From assembly GCA_036250195.1 (NCBI GenBank), contig JAVHZZ010000002.1, forward strand, positions 66,904,205-66,968,204: a stretch of DNA of 64,000 nt, read 5' to 3'. Within the stretch, counting starts at the first letter, position 1; each line of letters begins with the position of its first letter. This document shows positions 28,463-42,200 of the stretch, one piece after another. The notes under the pieces are model-generated. The model did no database searches. It saw only the letters and a program-made list of their open reading frames with translations, and was not told the DNA's origin. The stretch comes from Mixophyes australis (taxonomy: Eukaryota > Chordata > Amphibia > Anura > Limnodynastidae). The translations under genes and the position numbers were made by a program.

Positions 28463-29367
28463 ATATATACAAACAGCAAATTTGCAAACAGACGCCAATC
28501 ATCTATAAATCCACAAAAATAAAAAGTCAATAGTAAAAAGTCCAGAAAAGTATATATGAGTATAAAGGAAGTCCTATGTTCCAAAAGGCACAGTTGTGGA
28601 ATCTTCTGATAAAGTCAAATATTTCAATATTCCTCATAGGTCATACATGTAAAAGAAAAGAAGAAAAACAAAAAAACATAGTGCAATCCACATATATATC
28701 AAAAATGTAGATGGAGGAGAAAAAAATCCCTATGTACTCCGTGCAATAATAGATAAACGGGAACACCTCACGTGATGATGGGTTAAACTTAACCCCTCAG
28801 GGTTGCGCACTCACCAAATAGTATAGTGAAACAAGCCTGTATCCAAGATGTAACTCTTCAAATTCGTCGGTCCTCTAATACATAATATCACTCGATAATA
28901 CCGGTCAGATAGTGTGGTCAAACCAAAATCATACCCGAGATGTAGTTCTTCACAAATATCGATCCAATAATGTAGAGTTTCCCTCGGTTAAATCGAACTC
29001 CAATAAAAGAAAAAATGCTCCATAGTGTGACAACGTATGGGTAATTTATTAAAAACAATAAAAATAAACAGACAAATAAACGTTAGGCGGGACCTGATCA
29101 GTAGGGATAGGTGGACCCTTACCGTGCTCAGAAGGGCAAAAAGCGTGTCTGATGGTACATAAATGTAGTGAGTCAAGTCCCGGGAAACTCACTACAAAAC
29201 TCCGTTCTGCCAGTAATAACCACCCGATCAACGGAAACAGGAACACTTCCTACTGCAGGTCTCTCACGTCTGACGTCACAAATCTCCCGTCGCCAACGCG
29301 TTTCGGCTCATCTAGAGCCTTTCTCAAGGCATGTACTCGGGACTAAGTCATCTTTGATTTGTTGTTT
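28463..29367 (-). mobile_element. 905 bp Penelope-type terminal-repeat insertion
   Basis: Flanked by a 13 bp target duplication ACGCCTTTACATT (28450-28462, 29368-29380). The empty site is seen in unit 1 (about 4970) and unit 3 (about 44521). On minus it starts with a region containing GATGAGCCGAAACGCGTTGG (about 29295-29315), the type of motif found in Penelope-like terminal repeats. No coding region. Family assignment is inference from that motif. Confidence 0.6.
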
Positions 29368-32300
29368 ACGCCTTTACATTGCTAGGCTCGCCCACTACTT
29401 TGAGCAGGAAATGGAAAGAAATGAGTTCCATTAGTAGACCTGGACCAGACCAGCCTGAATCCAGCTTCAGCACAGTCTGAGAATCAGGAGGTCACAGATA
29501 TTTTTCAAGTGCATGTAAGAATAATAATACATTTCTCCATATTTCATTTTAAATGAGTAATGTAAGTGTAGTTTTTTCATTTTACACGCCCCCAACACCC
29601 CCTTTGCAGCGCTACATGGTATTAGGTGGGCCACAGTCATTGGTTTCCTGGGTGGTCCCTTCATGCCCCAGTCTGACACTGGTTGTCTGGATGCTGACTT
29701 AAAGTCTATGCAAAAAGTTAATTGAGGCAAACTTTTTGAAACATCCTCTGGTAGCTGGTGCCAATCAAGTTCTGTGAAATTTTTGCCCTTTTCTGCATTT
29801 GGCTACAAAATGTTACACATTTCACTGCAGGTAATTTGGCCATAAAATGTTCCCTGTCCTAGCCCAACCCTAACACACAGCAGAATGGATTAAGTATTGT
29901 AAATTTTATGCATTATGCGACATGCAAAAACTGCACCTCTACGAAACGTCCTGATCTGCTGCAAAGCTCGATTTGCCCTAAGTACTGCTCTACTTTGATG
30001 CATATCTATTCCTGCACCAAAATTCTCTTATAGAAAAGGTTCAGTATTTTGCTTTGAAGTCTACTAAAATGTATATATCTGTTCTACAATCTAAACAACA
30101 GCCAAACTCTTCTAATGAGTGTCCATTTTACACATTGTCGGCCTGATTCATAGAGGAATGTGAGTCCCATTGTATACTGTATTTTGTGTGAAATTGCTCT
30201 GCACAATCTCAGAAATGGACTTTACGCCAGTGTACACAAGTGCACACAATTCTAGTTTGAATGCAAATGACACTACTGACAGCCTACGCACAGTAAGGAC
30301 GTGCCAATGCGGAGTGCAGACACATTTATCCAATTGAAGCTCAGGGCATTTCTCAGGCACATGATTTTTAGCCGTATCACTTGCACCAGCTACAGGTTAG
30401 GTGTAAGTGCTGATTGATAGTGATGACAGACACGTATGCTTGCCAGAACATATGTTTGCAATTAGGACCAATTGTATAAATGCATTTTATGTACAGTAGG
30501 CATTAATAACATTCAGATAAATGTATGTCATGTAAATGTAAATGGGTGCCCCCTGGAGTCCGAGAACAGGGTGAAGGATGAAGAAGGATACTCACCTGAT
30601 CGTCGGCTGGGCGCAGATAAGTTCTATTTTTGTCTTGCAGGTCCCAGCGCTGGCGACAGCTAATCGGAAATGATTTGCTGCCAGTCATTCACTGGCCGAA
30701 ACAGTGAGCCAATCAGGGCTCACTTTCAGCGTTTGGAATTCTAGGTGCCGCCGCAAGCCAATCCGTGATCATTACTATGCGCCATAATAGCCGTCGGGTA
30801 TAGCGAGAGTTCAGAGTAAAGACGGAAATGCACCAGGACAGGGCTCCAGAGGAAGACTGAAGACAATAGAAGCAGAAAGGAAAGAAAGGCAAAAAAAAAA
30901 GAGGACAGAGAAGTGCCGAAGGGGAGAAGAGGCATCACTGGCTTTAGGGTCAAGAAGAGACAGAGACGATAGAAAGAAGGTTGGTTCCCTGCATAGGGCA
31001 GGTAACTATGATTCTCATACTTTGCTTCCTGTACCCCTGCTAAGCAAGTCGGTCGGCACATATCAGGCACTAAGCCCATGCATCACCAGTGGGCATAAGG
31101 CGCTGTGTAGTTAGGTGTAACTAGGTTAATGTAATTATCTTTCCCTATGCAAAAATGTGTTCTAAATTCAGGCAGCCTGTGCAGCAATATAATCTCAGGA
31201 TTTCCCTATGGTACGAATTAAAAGTCATATTTAGCATGTGGCTCCATTTAATACAGGTACTAGGCCTGTGAGTTTAGACTGAAATTACGCAGGTAACAGT
31301 AAGGAGATACCTTGCCATTTTTGACCGCACCTGGTTTGTCCCCACTGTATTGTAGTTAGGTGGTCATTGAGTGGTGGTTCCTTTCACTGTACTTGTTTGC
31401 ATTATACTGTACTGTATCGGGTATTTCTTATTTAATATTTTACCTTCCAGGATCCAGAAGTCAGGCCCCCACTAAAGGTAGGTTTTGGGTATCAGTGTTC
31501 CCTGTATGCATTTTGTGAATGGTGTTTGTGAACTGTGGGGTTTGAGTTAGGGTAGTCTACGACACCAAGTGCTAGGAGTTTATAGCTACACAGCATCTGG
31601 TCACACAGTTTGGTTGTTAGGACTAGGGCTCTGTTCTCTGTAATTGTAGCTAGCACTAGTGTGGGAAGTACAAACTAGCCCGGTAGAGAGCATTGTGGAT
31701 AGGCTGTCTTGTGTCGGTTCTATTTATAGACGTCGATCTCGGGAGTGCAGACGACCATCAAGAGGAAGAGGTAAATGCCAAGTGAGAGTCATCTTTCCGT
31801 TTCATATTTCTCTCTTGTTGGGGGCCCTCACTAGTACATAGGTGAGTGGGATATTTGGGCCGAATACTTCCCTGTCCCAAATAGCCACAGTCACACGACC
31901 AGGCCCAGAACAAATCAACAAATCAAGTTGTCAGCGATAGGGGTAGAGTGCAGAGTATCTCCACTCCTGGCCGTCCAGTCATACACCCCCTTCCTTCCAC
32001 TCTGTATCAATACCCTTCAGTAATGTGTTGAGGTTTCTTCCTAGACTGAAGAGGTGTGGAGCCATGCTGAGGCCTACGTACGAATGGTTGGTGGACCAGT
32101 CCTGATGAAGGTAAGACCTTTGTGGGCGTCTGTCCATTCCCTGGAGGCGTTAGATTCAATAAAAATTATTATCAAAAAAATATAAATTAAATCTATGTTT
32201 ATTAATAATTATATTATTAACAAGTGTTAATGTATTTAATATATTTATTCTATGAGTCATGATGACCCTTTATATTTAGGGATGAGCGCATTTGGATTTC

Positions 32301-32599
32301 TGAAATCCGAGCCCACCCGAACGTTGCCGATCCGAGTCGGATCCGAGACAGATCCAGGTATTGGCGCCAAATTCAAATCTGAAACTGAGGCTCTGACTCA
32401 TAATCCCGTTGTCGGATCTCGCGATACTCGGATCCTATAAATTCCCCGCTAGTCGCCGCCATCTTCACTCGGGCATTGATCAGGGTAGAGGGAGGGTGTG
32501 TTAGGTGGTCCTCTGTCCTGGTAGATCTCGTGCTGTGCTGTTTAGTTCTGTGCTGTGCTGTTTAGTTCTGTGCTGTGCTGTGCTGTGCTGTGCTGTGCT

Positions 32600-33540
32600 G
32601 TGTTCTGCAGTATCAGTCCAGTGGTGCTGTGTGCTGTGCTCTGTCCTTCTGAGGTCAGTGGTGCTGCTGGGTCCTGTGCTGTGTCCTGTTCAGTCCAGTG
32701 GTGCTGTGTCCTGTGCTCTGTGCTTCTAAGGGCATAGTTATTTCCCCAATATTCCCCTGTGTTTAAAAAAATAAAAAAAAGTTATTTAAAAAAAATACCA
32801 AAAACTAATTTAATTTTTTTTAATTACCACAAAATTTGCACAACCAATCCTGCAGTATAAGCCCATTGGTACTGCAATATTACCAAGTTCACACATTCAG
32901 CAGTAAAAGTCCAGTGGTACTGCAATATTACAAAGTTCACACATTCTGCAGTATCAATCCAGTGGTGCTGTGTCCTGTGCTCTGTCCTGCTGAGTTCCGT
33001 AGTGCTGCTGGGTCCTGTGCCGTGTCCTGTTCAGTCCAGTGGTGCTGTGTCCTGTGCTCTGTGCGTCTAAGGGCATAGTTATTTCCCCATTATTCCCAAG
33101 TTTTTAAAAAATAAAAAAAAAGTAAAAAAAAATAAAAAATAAAAAATTTAAAAAAAAATATATAATTATAACCAAATTTGCAAAACCAATCCAGCAGTAT
33201 AAGTCCATTGGTACTGCAATATTACAAAGTTCACACATTCTGCAGTATCAGTCCATTGGTGCTGTGTCCTGTGCTCTGTCCTGCTGAGTTCCGTAGTGCT
33301 GCTGGGTCCTGTGCCGTGTCCTGTTCAGTCCAGTGGTGCTGTGTCCTGTGCTCTGTGCTTCTAAGGGCATAGTTATTTCCCCATTATTCCCAAGTTTTTA
33401 AAAAATAAAAAAAAAGTAAAAAAAAATAAAAAATTAAAAATTAAAAAAAATATATATAATTATAACCAAATTTGCAAAACCAATCCAGCAGTATAAGTCC
33501 ATTGGTACTGCAATATTACCAAGTTCACACATTCTGCAGT
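32600..33540. repeat. Tandem repeat, about 300 bp unit, three copies
   Basis: The block GCAGTATCAGTCCAGTGGTG recurs at about 32606, 32948 and 33241 (spacing about 340 and 294 bp). Each copy holds CTGTGCTCTGTCCT and A-rich tracts. The short Cys/Val/Leu frames here come from CTGTG repeats. Confidence 0.85.
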
Positions 33541-33545
33541 ATCTT

Positions 33546-34058
33546 GTGCTACATATAATGGAGACCAAAAATTTGGAGGATAAAGTAGGGAAAGATCAAG
33601 ACCCACTTCCTCCTAATGCTGAAGCTGCTGCCACTAGTCATGACATAGACGATGAAATGCCATCAACGTCGTCTGGCAAGCACGATGCCCAATCTCCTAG
33701 TACAGGGCATGTAAAATCCAAAAAGCCCAAGTTCTCAAAAAACAGCAAAAAGAGAAACTTAAAATCATCTGAGGAGAAACATAAAGTTGGCAATATGCCA
33801 ATTACGACACGTAGTGGCAAGGAACGGCTTAGGCCCTGGCCCGTGTTCATGACTAGTGGTCCAGCTTCACCCAAGGATCTAAGCCCTCCTCCCCCCCCCT
33901 ACAAAAAATTTAAGAGAGTTATGCTGTCAGCAACAACAACAAAACAGCAAAGAACTCTGCCTTCTAAACAGATGACATCACAAATCCCCAAGGCGAGTCC
34001 AATTTACTACCGGGGCCACTCCACTGTGCAGTCCATATTTAGGTGTATCAGATATTAA
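33546..34058 (+). CDS. Lysine-rich ORF of hAT-like element, unknown function
   Basis: A 170-codon frame; the Met at codon 5 (33558) is the likelier start because it matches the Met of the relative at 19888. In order: an acidic/polar N-terminus, DEMPSTSSGKHD, a basic run SKKPKFSKNSKKRNLKSSEE, NMPITTRSGKERLRP, a proline stretch PPPPPYKKFKR, and a tail that runs into repeat sequence (YYRGHSTVQSI is encoded by the downstream repeat unit). Homology to the 19888 ORF is confined to about the first 100 residues. No known domain was recognised. The conserved order of PSTSSGK, Lys-rich and TRSGKER blocks in two separately inserted elements argues that it is or was coding. Confidence 0.5.
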   Translation: MLHIMETKNLEDKVGKDQDPLPPNAEAAATSHDIDDEMPSTSSGKHDAQSPSTGHVKSKKPKFSKNSKKRNLKSSEEKHKVGNMPITTRSGKERLRPWPVFMTSGPASPKDLSPPPPPYKKFKRVMLSATTTKQQRTLPSKQMTSQIPKASPIYYRGHSTVQSIFRCIRY

Positions 34059-34439
34059 ACAACGGTGACAGTTGATGCCCAATTTTTTAATTATATTGTG
34101 GCCTCGGTACCAAATTGTGTACCGGGGCCACCACACTACGCAGTCCATACCCTTTTTTGGTGGAATTCTGACACGTGGAGGGTTTTTTAATTATATTGTG
34201 GCCTCGGTACCAAATTGTGTACCGGGGCCACCACACTACGCAGTCAAGATAGATAGATGCGTATCATAGATAAAGTACATTCAGTGGTGTGGGGCAAATT
34301 GAAAAATATTCAAAATGCACTGACATTATCAAAAACAAGAGGTTGTCACACGCTAAAACTCCAACATGTATATGATGGAGAGGATGGAGGAGCAGCCGTA
34401 TGTGTAGTGTAATGCAGACCTGTTGAAGGTTTTTTATAT

Positions 34440-35200
34440 ATTTTATTGTGGTGCCCAGTGCCCACTCCTCTACGCAGTCCAGGTACATTTATTGGTGCGA
34501 ATCATAAAAGTTCAGGGTTTTTAATATATATTGTGGTGACCCACTCCTCTACGCAGTCCAGGTACATTTATTGGTGCAAATCATACAAGTTCAGGGTTTT
34601 TAATATATATTGTGGTGACCCACTCCTCTACGCAGTCCAGGTACATTTATTGGTGCGAATCATAAAAGTTCAGGGTTTTTAATATATATTGTGGTGACCC
34701 ACTCCTCTACGCAGTCCAGGTACATTTATTGGTGCGAATCATACAAGTTGATGGTTTTCTTATTATATATATTGTGGTGACCCACTCCTCTACGCAGTCC
34801 AGATACATTTATTGGTGCGAATCATAAAAGTTCAGGGTTTTTAATATATATTGTGGTGACCCACTCCTCTACGCAGTCCAGGTACATTTATTGGTGCGAT
34901 TCATAAAAGTTCAGGGTTTTTAATATATATTGTGGTGACCCACTCCTCTACGCAGTCCAGGTACATTTATTGGTGCGATTCATAAAAGTTCAGGGTTTTT
35001 AATATATATTGTGGTGACCCACTCCTCTACGCAGTCCAGGTACATTTATTGGTGCGAATCATAAAAGTTCAGGGTTTTTAATATATATTGTGGTGACCCA
35101 CTCCTCTACGCAGTCCAGGTACATTTATTGGTGCAAATCATACAAGTTCAGGGTTTTTAATATATATTGTGGTGACCCACTCCTCTACGCAGTCCAGAAA
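34440..35200. repeat. 79 bp tandem repeat, about ten copies
   Basis: CTCCTCTACGCAGTCCAG recurs every 79 bp (34544, 34623, 34702 and onward to 35179). The unit continues with ATTTATTGGTGCGAATCATA and TTTTTAATATATATTGTGG. Related diverged copies lie at 34085-34260. It sits 3' of the ORF inside the hAT-like element. Confidence 0.92.
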
Positions 35201-36185
35201 GATACCTCGTTGCAACGTTTTGGACTAATAACTATATTGTGAGGTGTTCAGAATACACTGTAAATTAGTGGAAATGCTTGTTATTGAATGTTATTGAGGT
35301 TACTAATAGCATAGGAGTGAAAATAAGCCCAAAAACTTGATTTTTAAACTTTTTATGTTTTTTCCCAAAAAAATCCGAATCCAAAACCTTAAATCCGAAC
35401 CGAGACCTTTCGTCAAGTGTTTTGCGAGACAAATCCGAACCCCAAAAATAATGAAAATCCGGATCCAAAACACAAAACACGAGACCTCAAAAGTCGCCGG
35501 TGCACATCCCTATTTATATTGCACATATACATTGTACATATCCAGCAGTGTGTTGTGTCTTGTACTTGAATACGGGCAAATGTGTGTGCAATTTTTGTCC
35601 ATTTTAATAAGAGAAAATTGAGCTCACTTTGCGTTCCTTGATGAATCAGAACCTGTATTTGACATTTGTTACAAAAAAAGTTAATAAACAAAAACAAGTG
35701 GAGCACAAGTTTAGTGTCATTAATTTTATGCCAATTTTTCCCGACTGCAATAAAGAAAAAGCTGAATACTGCCAGTGTGATTTTATTTGGCCACTTCTCA
35801 CTGACATCAGCTAATAAGTACAGTTCCACATTGGAGAAAGACATTCATATTTCATAGACATGTAAAGTATAGGAAAAATAAAAACATTAGCAGCACCTTT
35901 CCTATTATTAATTATTTATTTTTACATGTGATATTTTTTAAAAGTAAATAATTTTTTTAAGTTTTAAAGATTTCACTATGCTAGTTTTTCCTTGGTCTAC
36001 AGTCTGTCTGGAACAATTAAGAACATTATTAATTTAATTGAGAGCAGCCAATAACATATGCATTATAGCTTTGATAATGCAGGCGTGTTTCTGGTCTGCC
36101 TACTATAAAATCAAGTAGATGATGCTACAAAACAATACTTATGAGCACATAGTCATTTTATTTGATTATTAATAACCTATTCAAG

Positions 36186-36193
36186 TATAAAAG
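36186..36193 (+). promoter_or_regulatory. TATA box of keratin gene 2
   Basis: TATAAAAG lies 87 bp upstream of the ATG at 36273, the same spacing and context as in keratin gene 1. Confidence 0.75.
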
Positions 36194-36272
36194 CAACAGG
36201 TAAGAGCTCTATAGGGAAACAGCCAACTTGACTTTACATCCTCTGTAGATCACCTCCAGGAGAAGAACCATC

Positions 36273-39200
36273 ATGTCTCATCATTCCATCCTCTCCTCCT
36301 CTGGACACAAGGGCTTCAGCTCCTGTTCTGTTGCTTTACCTAAACATTCCAGCTCACACAGCATCTTCTCACACTCTTCTAAACATGCAGGACACGGTCA
36401 CAAGGCTCAGCATTGCTTTACCAGTTCAAGTGCCCACAATATTGGATCAAAAGGACATAAAATTTCAGTGGGAAGTTTTCATGTAGGAAAAAGTGGACAT
36501 GGATCTGGCTTTGGTGTTGGTAATTTTGGGAGATCTTCTTGTACTGGAGGAATCACCTCTGTTACTGTGAACCAGGGTCTCCTGGCACCTCTAAACCTGG
36601 AGGTTGACCCCAACATCCAGAGAGTGAGGACTGATGAGAAGAATCAGATCAAAGGTCTCAACAACAAGTTTGCCTCTTTCATCGACAAGGTGACATTTTT
36701 TTGCTTCATATAATCTGCAGGGCTGTTAACAATAATAAAGTTGAGATAAAAAGAAACTACATACAGATTTACTTTGTCGAAGGCTAAGGTATTTTATTTT
36801 AATAGAGAGTAAACAAGTTTGCAATAAAATGGCAAAATGTTACTTAGTTGTGAGAAATGTTTATAGCTGTCATGTAGTGAACCTCTAGCTGTTATATCAA
36901 ATCCTGTCTAAAAAGCATTAGAAGAGCCTGAGCTTCACTGAATATTTCTATATAGGTTTCAATAATAACGTAAAAATCGCCTTTTATGGTCTCACATCTT
37001 CTGCTGTTATTTTAAGTTTATTAATTAAGGCCACACAAATCCTAGGTCTCTAGTTAGAAATAAAGGACAAAAGCAACAGAGATTTTAACTATCAAGATTT
37101 ATTTGAACTGTTGTCAAAATCATCAGTTTATAAATTGGCTCTTGAGAAGACATTTCAATACTGTTTTGTCTATTTTACTATAAGGATCTGGGCCATCGAG
37201 TCTGCCTCCTTTTAACAGTGATCACCTCAAATACTATTTGATCCTTAGCTTTTTCAAACTTGAGATAGCCATATGTCAATCCCACACATGTTTAAATTCC
37301 CATATGGTATTATCCTCTTCCACCACTAACCTTTCTGTGAAGCAACTCCCTAATCATGTTACCCTTCAGATTTATTTAGTGCTTGTCTCTAGTTCTAATA
37401 CCTTTCTTCCTCTGTAGAATTTTTCTTCCTTTACCTTGTTAAAACCATTTATTTATTTAAAAACTTCAATCATATCACCCCACTCTCAGCTCCAAACTGT
37501 ACATGTTTAAATCCTTTACTCTTAGATCATTTAATATTTTCTGATATTAGACCACGCACCATTTTGCTTGCCCTCTGTATCTATGTGTAGGTGCCCAACA
37601 ATTCTGCACACAAAGGCGAAAGTGGTAGGGCTTACATACATTGAAAAGAAAAATCAGGACTCCCATGTTACCTGACCATCAAGTTCAGTCCTTAGATTCT
37701 GCCTGAGGTAAAGGAGTTATATGAACTTATTCTAACTCATAAAGTATAAATTGTTTCCATATCATGAAATAATAAGTGTTGTCCCATCATAATTAGGGTC
37801 CCCATTAGCATTCAAATAATGTTGTCTCTTAATTTAATTATAAAATAATATAGATCCCATCATTTTTATTTTGGAGGTTAAAATCATCAGAGATGTATGT
37901 TGTTTTACTTAAAATCGTCAAAAACATTGCAGCTTGATACATTTCAACCAAGGTGTCATATAAGAGATGAATTTAATGTTGTTTACTAATGCTTTGAATG
38001 TCTTACCATCAGTCCTGTCAGTTGAATGAGCCACAGGGAAGATCTATAAAATGTACTACTCAAAACAGTGTCAAATTCAACAGCCACAATCACCTTCCAT
38101 TTTGCTACTTGGTGCAGCATGACTCCCAATTTTAATAGAACTGGTGTTGGTCCTGATTATTTAGTTAACCAATAAGGATTACAAATGTTCTCCATTTATC
38201 TCCATGGAACGTCCAAAGGTAATGTAGCCCGCAAGCAATATTGCTCTTTTTATCACATCACGTGCATAGATAAAGACAAAGAATAACATTTGGATTTCAA
38301 TTCTGGGTGTAGACATTGTGTAAAATGTGTTTCCTAAACAAACACAAAATCTCATTTAAAATGTTTTATCTCTACTGCAAGTTTGACAATGAAAGCAAAT
38401 ATCTGGTTGCAGATACATCTCTTTCAGCAATTTATGTTAATGCGTGGTTTGTTTCAGCAGACAAGAATAGGTAGAAACAGGAGCTTACAGTTTATATCAT
38501 GACTGCTGCAATGTATACTGTGAAGGAATTATCTTACTAGCTTAATTTTTATATTTATGACATTGGTTTGACCAAAAGTTCAAAGTCACTGAACCTGGTT
38601 GATTTGACCGTGTTTAATCTGGCTTCAATAATTTGATCACCTCTATTGGGACATATCAGCTGTGATGATTTATAATGACAAGTGAGGCTTTTGGGATGAA
38701 CGCACTTAAAGGGCGACAGTGTTTGTAGCAGGCTGAACACTTACCTGTGGGGGTTAACATCGGGTGGCACCCGACCAATGGTAGTTCCTGTGGGAGGGTC
38801 CTAGATTGAATATAGCAGGCTGTACTTCCTGGTTTGTCTCATTCTGCAACACGAGATCCCACCCACCCACTCCTTAGTTTAAGTATTTTATGTGTTAATG
38901 TTTGCGGTAGGAAGGCACTGCGTTCAGCGGCTGATTAGTGGGCGCAGGTCACTGTCCCCTTAAAGGCACCAGTAACTCCTTTTTTGGTCCCTTGGTGAGG
39001 AGGGTCCCTGTCCGGCTGGGTGAGGGAGGGCAGCGTGAGTTTGGAAGGGACAGTCACTCTGACGCCAATTCAGCGCAAGTAATGTTGGGATGTGTTCCCC
39101 TTGGTTTGTGGACGTACGGCGGTTTGCGCCAGTCCCCATGAGATCTAGTGGTATCAGCTTGAGAGCTGTTTCGCAGTGCCCATTCTCTGCCACCATAGGT

Positions 39201-42200
39201 TTAGTTTAATATAAAATCATAATAAAAGTCCTTCCATTTTTTAGCAATTTATACATGACTCCGTTTGTTTATTTGCATGCAAATGTTTAGAGTTTAAGGT
39301 TGATGTGAAGTTTATGAGAACATACACAGTGAGCCTTTTATGAACTTGGGCTAAGGTACATGTACCTCATAAACCTATCAAATCCAAATGTGCTCTGACT
39401 TAGATATTTGGGCACAATGTGAGTTATCTACAAACACTGTTCACAGGTGCAAATTTACAGTTCCCCATTTATCTTTATAGCGCAAGGATCCTTTACAGCG
39501 ATGTCAGTAAACGTGTGGTTAGTTCAAGCAGAACAAAATAGTTATGGTCAAAATCATGCAAAAAGTTTTAACCTTCTTAATATATTTTATTGTTATAACT
39601 TTCTGTTTTTATGTTTTGTCTATAGGTGAGATTTCTGGAACAACAGAACAAGATGCTGGAGACCAAGTGGTCTCTTCTACAAAACCAAAATACAGCAAGA
39701 GTTCAGATTGAACCTCTATTTGAAACTTTTATCAGCAACCTCAGGAGACAGCTGGAAAACCTGGAATGTGAGAGCGCTCGTCTAGAAGCCGAAAGGAACA
39801 GCACAGAGGGCGCAATGGAAGAATTTAGGAGAAAGTAAGATATGTATGGTTATCATAAATTTATTACATGGCAAAATAATTACCTCTTATAAACAATTAT
39901 GCTGAAGTTCCAGAAGTAACAGAAAACCAGCTCTAGCGTGAAGACATATTAAGCATCTTTATCTCAATCAATGATGAGTATTCAGTGTACTGCAATAATA
40001 AGGCCAGAAATCCACAAATGCTGTGACACAATGTAATACTTTTAATATCTAACAAACTAGATTACTAACTAGCTAAACATGTTCTCATCTTTTGGTTGTG
40101 GCTCACAGATATGAAGAAGAAATGAACCGACGCACAGCGGCAGAGAATGAGTTTGTCTTACTAAAGAGGGTATGTACAGTATCAGCTTCTGGAATGGTAC
40201 TTACTAAGTTACAATATAAATTACTAAGTCACAAGTATTCTACCTTCATTCTTATTGTAGGATGTTGATGCTGCTTTTATGAGCAAGGCCGAACTGCAAG
40301 CAAGGGCCATCTCCCTCACTGATGAGATCAATTTCCTGAGGACCCTGTATGATATGGTAAGTTATTTCCTTTTTGGCACAATGTTATATTACACTTTAAC
40401 TGAAACAGTTTATTGTGTTTCTTTGTTTTACATTGATTATCCAATACAAAAGAAATCCAATGATTGTTTATTTGTCTACTATGCAGGAGATCAGTCAGCT
40501 CCAGGCTCAGATCTCAGACACCTCGGTGGTCGTGTCCATGGATAACAGCCGAGACCTGGACCTAAACAGCATCATCGCTGAGGTCAGAGCTCAATACGAG
40601 GAGATTGCTAATAGGAGCAGAGCTGAGGCTGAGGCCATGTACCAGTCAAGGGTGAGTCTGACACACAGGAAGGTACTTTATACAATATAATATGTATGTC
40701 AGTGTAGACCAAAAGCTGATTAATTTTAAATTACATTTTATCCTTCTTTCAAATACAGTTTGAGAATCTGCGCATGGCAACTGGAAGAAATGAGAATGAT
40801 CTACAGAACAGCAGAAATGAGATCGCTGAACTTAACAGAGCAGTTCAGAGACTTAAAGGAGAGATTGAGTGTGCTAAATCTCAGGTAAATCTCATATAGA
40901 AAGTAAAGGTTAGTTATAGTGCACATACTGAAAGGGGATTTGTACAGAGACCTCAAGCTTGTTTTTTGGTTGCAAAACTAGAAACAGTGGATGCTGCACA
41001 TTAGTCAAAGATGCAAAACTTTATTATTATTATTATTATCATTCTTCTTCTTCTTATAATTATTTTTATTATTGTTTATTTATAAACTGCCTCAAGACTT
41101 CCATACCGCCATACATAGGGAGGTCGAACATACAACAATATTACAGAAGTACATAAGTTCATAGAGATAAGAACAATTGGTACAGATAAGCAGAATAATA
41201 AATGCATTGATGCAATTAACAGCATTAACTCAGCATAAGACCAAACAGGGCCAGAGGCGCGAATGGCGAACGGGCAGACATGAGACATAGAGAACACTTT
41301 CCATTGTGTGAACTAGTGTTGAATTCAAAGTAGTGAAGGTGCTGTAAGCAGGCCCGGCGCTCCCATTAGGCAAGGTTAGGCACTTGCCTAGGGCGCCGGG
41401 CTCTGGAGGGCGCCTGGAGGGCGCCACAGAATACTAAATGACTTTAAAACTGTGCTGGCGACCGCTGACCATACCTGTCACGGCCGCCGCACACCATTCA
41501 GATGCACGGGGGAGGGGGGAAGAGGCTATTTTGTCACCACCGCCGCCTCTCTGCTCCGTCTCCTCCCCTCCACTTACTAGTGTCAGTGAGTGGAGGGGAG
41601 GAGACGGAGCAGAGAGGCGGCGGTGGTGAGACAAGGTAAGGAGAGACGGGGTGAGGAGGGAGGAGGGAGGAGGGCGGCGATTTTTGCGGGGGGGGGGCAC
41701 CGCTTTTTTATAAATGCCTAGGGTGCCGTGGACCCTAGCACCGGCCCTGGCTGTAATTGTTGTATTAAGGGCTCCCTTAATGTGCTGCGAAATTATTTAT
41801 CATTCATTGATTAAATAGACATGCCAGATTGGTCTACTTTATCCCTTATAAATGACTGTATAATGTTTTCCCAGCGTTCTGCACTGGAAGCTGCTATACT
41901 TAACGCTGAAGAACGTGGAGAAGCTGCTGTCAGAGACGCCAATAACAAACTGTGTGAGCTGGAGGCTGCTCTACAGAAGGCCAAGCAGGACATGGCTCGC
42001 CAACTGCGAGATTACCAGGAACTGATGAATGTCAAACTGGCTCTGGATATTGAGATTGCTACATATAGGAAGATGCTGGAGGGTGAAGAGTGCAGGTGAA
42101 TCCAGTAGATATACTATAAGGTTTTACATAACAATTCAATACTACATAACAATATTCTCCTGTCTTAAAAGGTTATAACACTATTGTGTGCTTACATAGT

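Larger units (their letters stand above)
32277..35512 (+). mobile_element. hAT-like element with lysine-rich ORF, copy 2
   Basis: The ends TAGGGATG and CATCCCTA are perfect inverted 8-mers flanked by a perfect 8 bp target duplication TTTATATT (32269-32276, 35513-35520). Unit 1 keeps the empty site near 8080. It is built like the element at 19267-21201: CCACCCGAACGTTG near the left end, tandem repeats, an ORF (33546-34058), more tandem repeats, and a right end rich in CAAAACAC. No transposase is seen. Confidence 0.8.
30142..35649. mobile_element. Unit 2 copy of the 2.3 kb inverted-repeat element, split by an hAT-like insertion
   Basis: The left end GCCTGATTCATAGAGGAATG and right end CGTTCCTTGATGAATC match the unit 1 element at 5934-8217. 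Its body is interrupted at 32277-35512. No coding region is preserved between the two copies. Confidence 0.5.

Noticed and set aside
34446..34682. 78-codon frame with repeated residues
   Set aside because: It is produced by the 79 bp tandem array.
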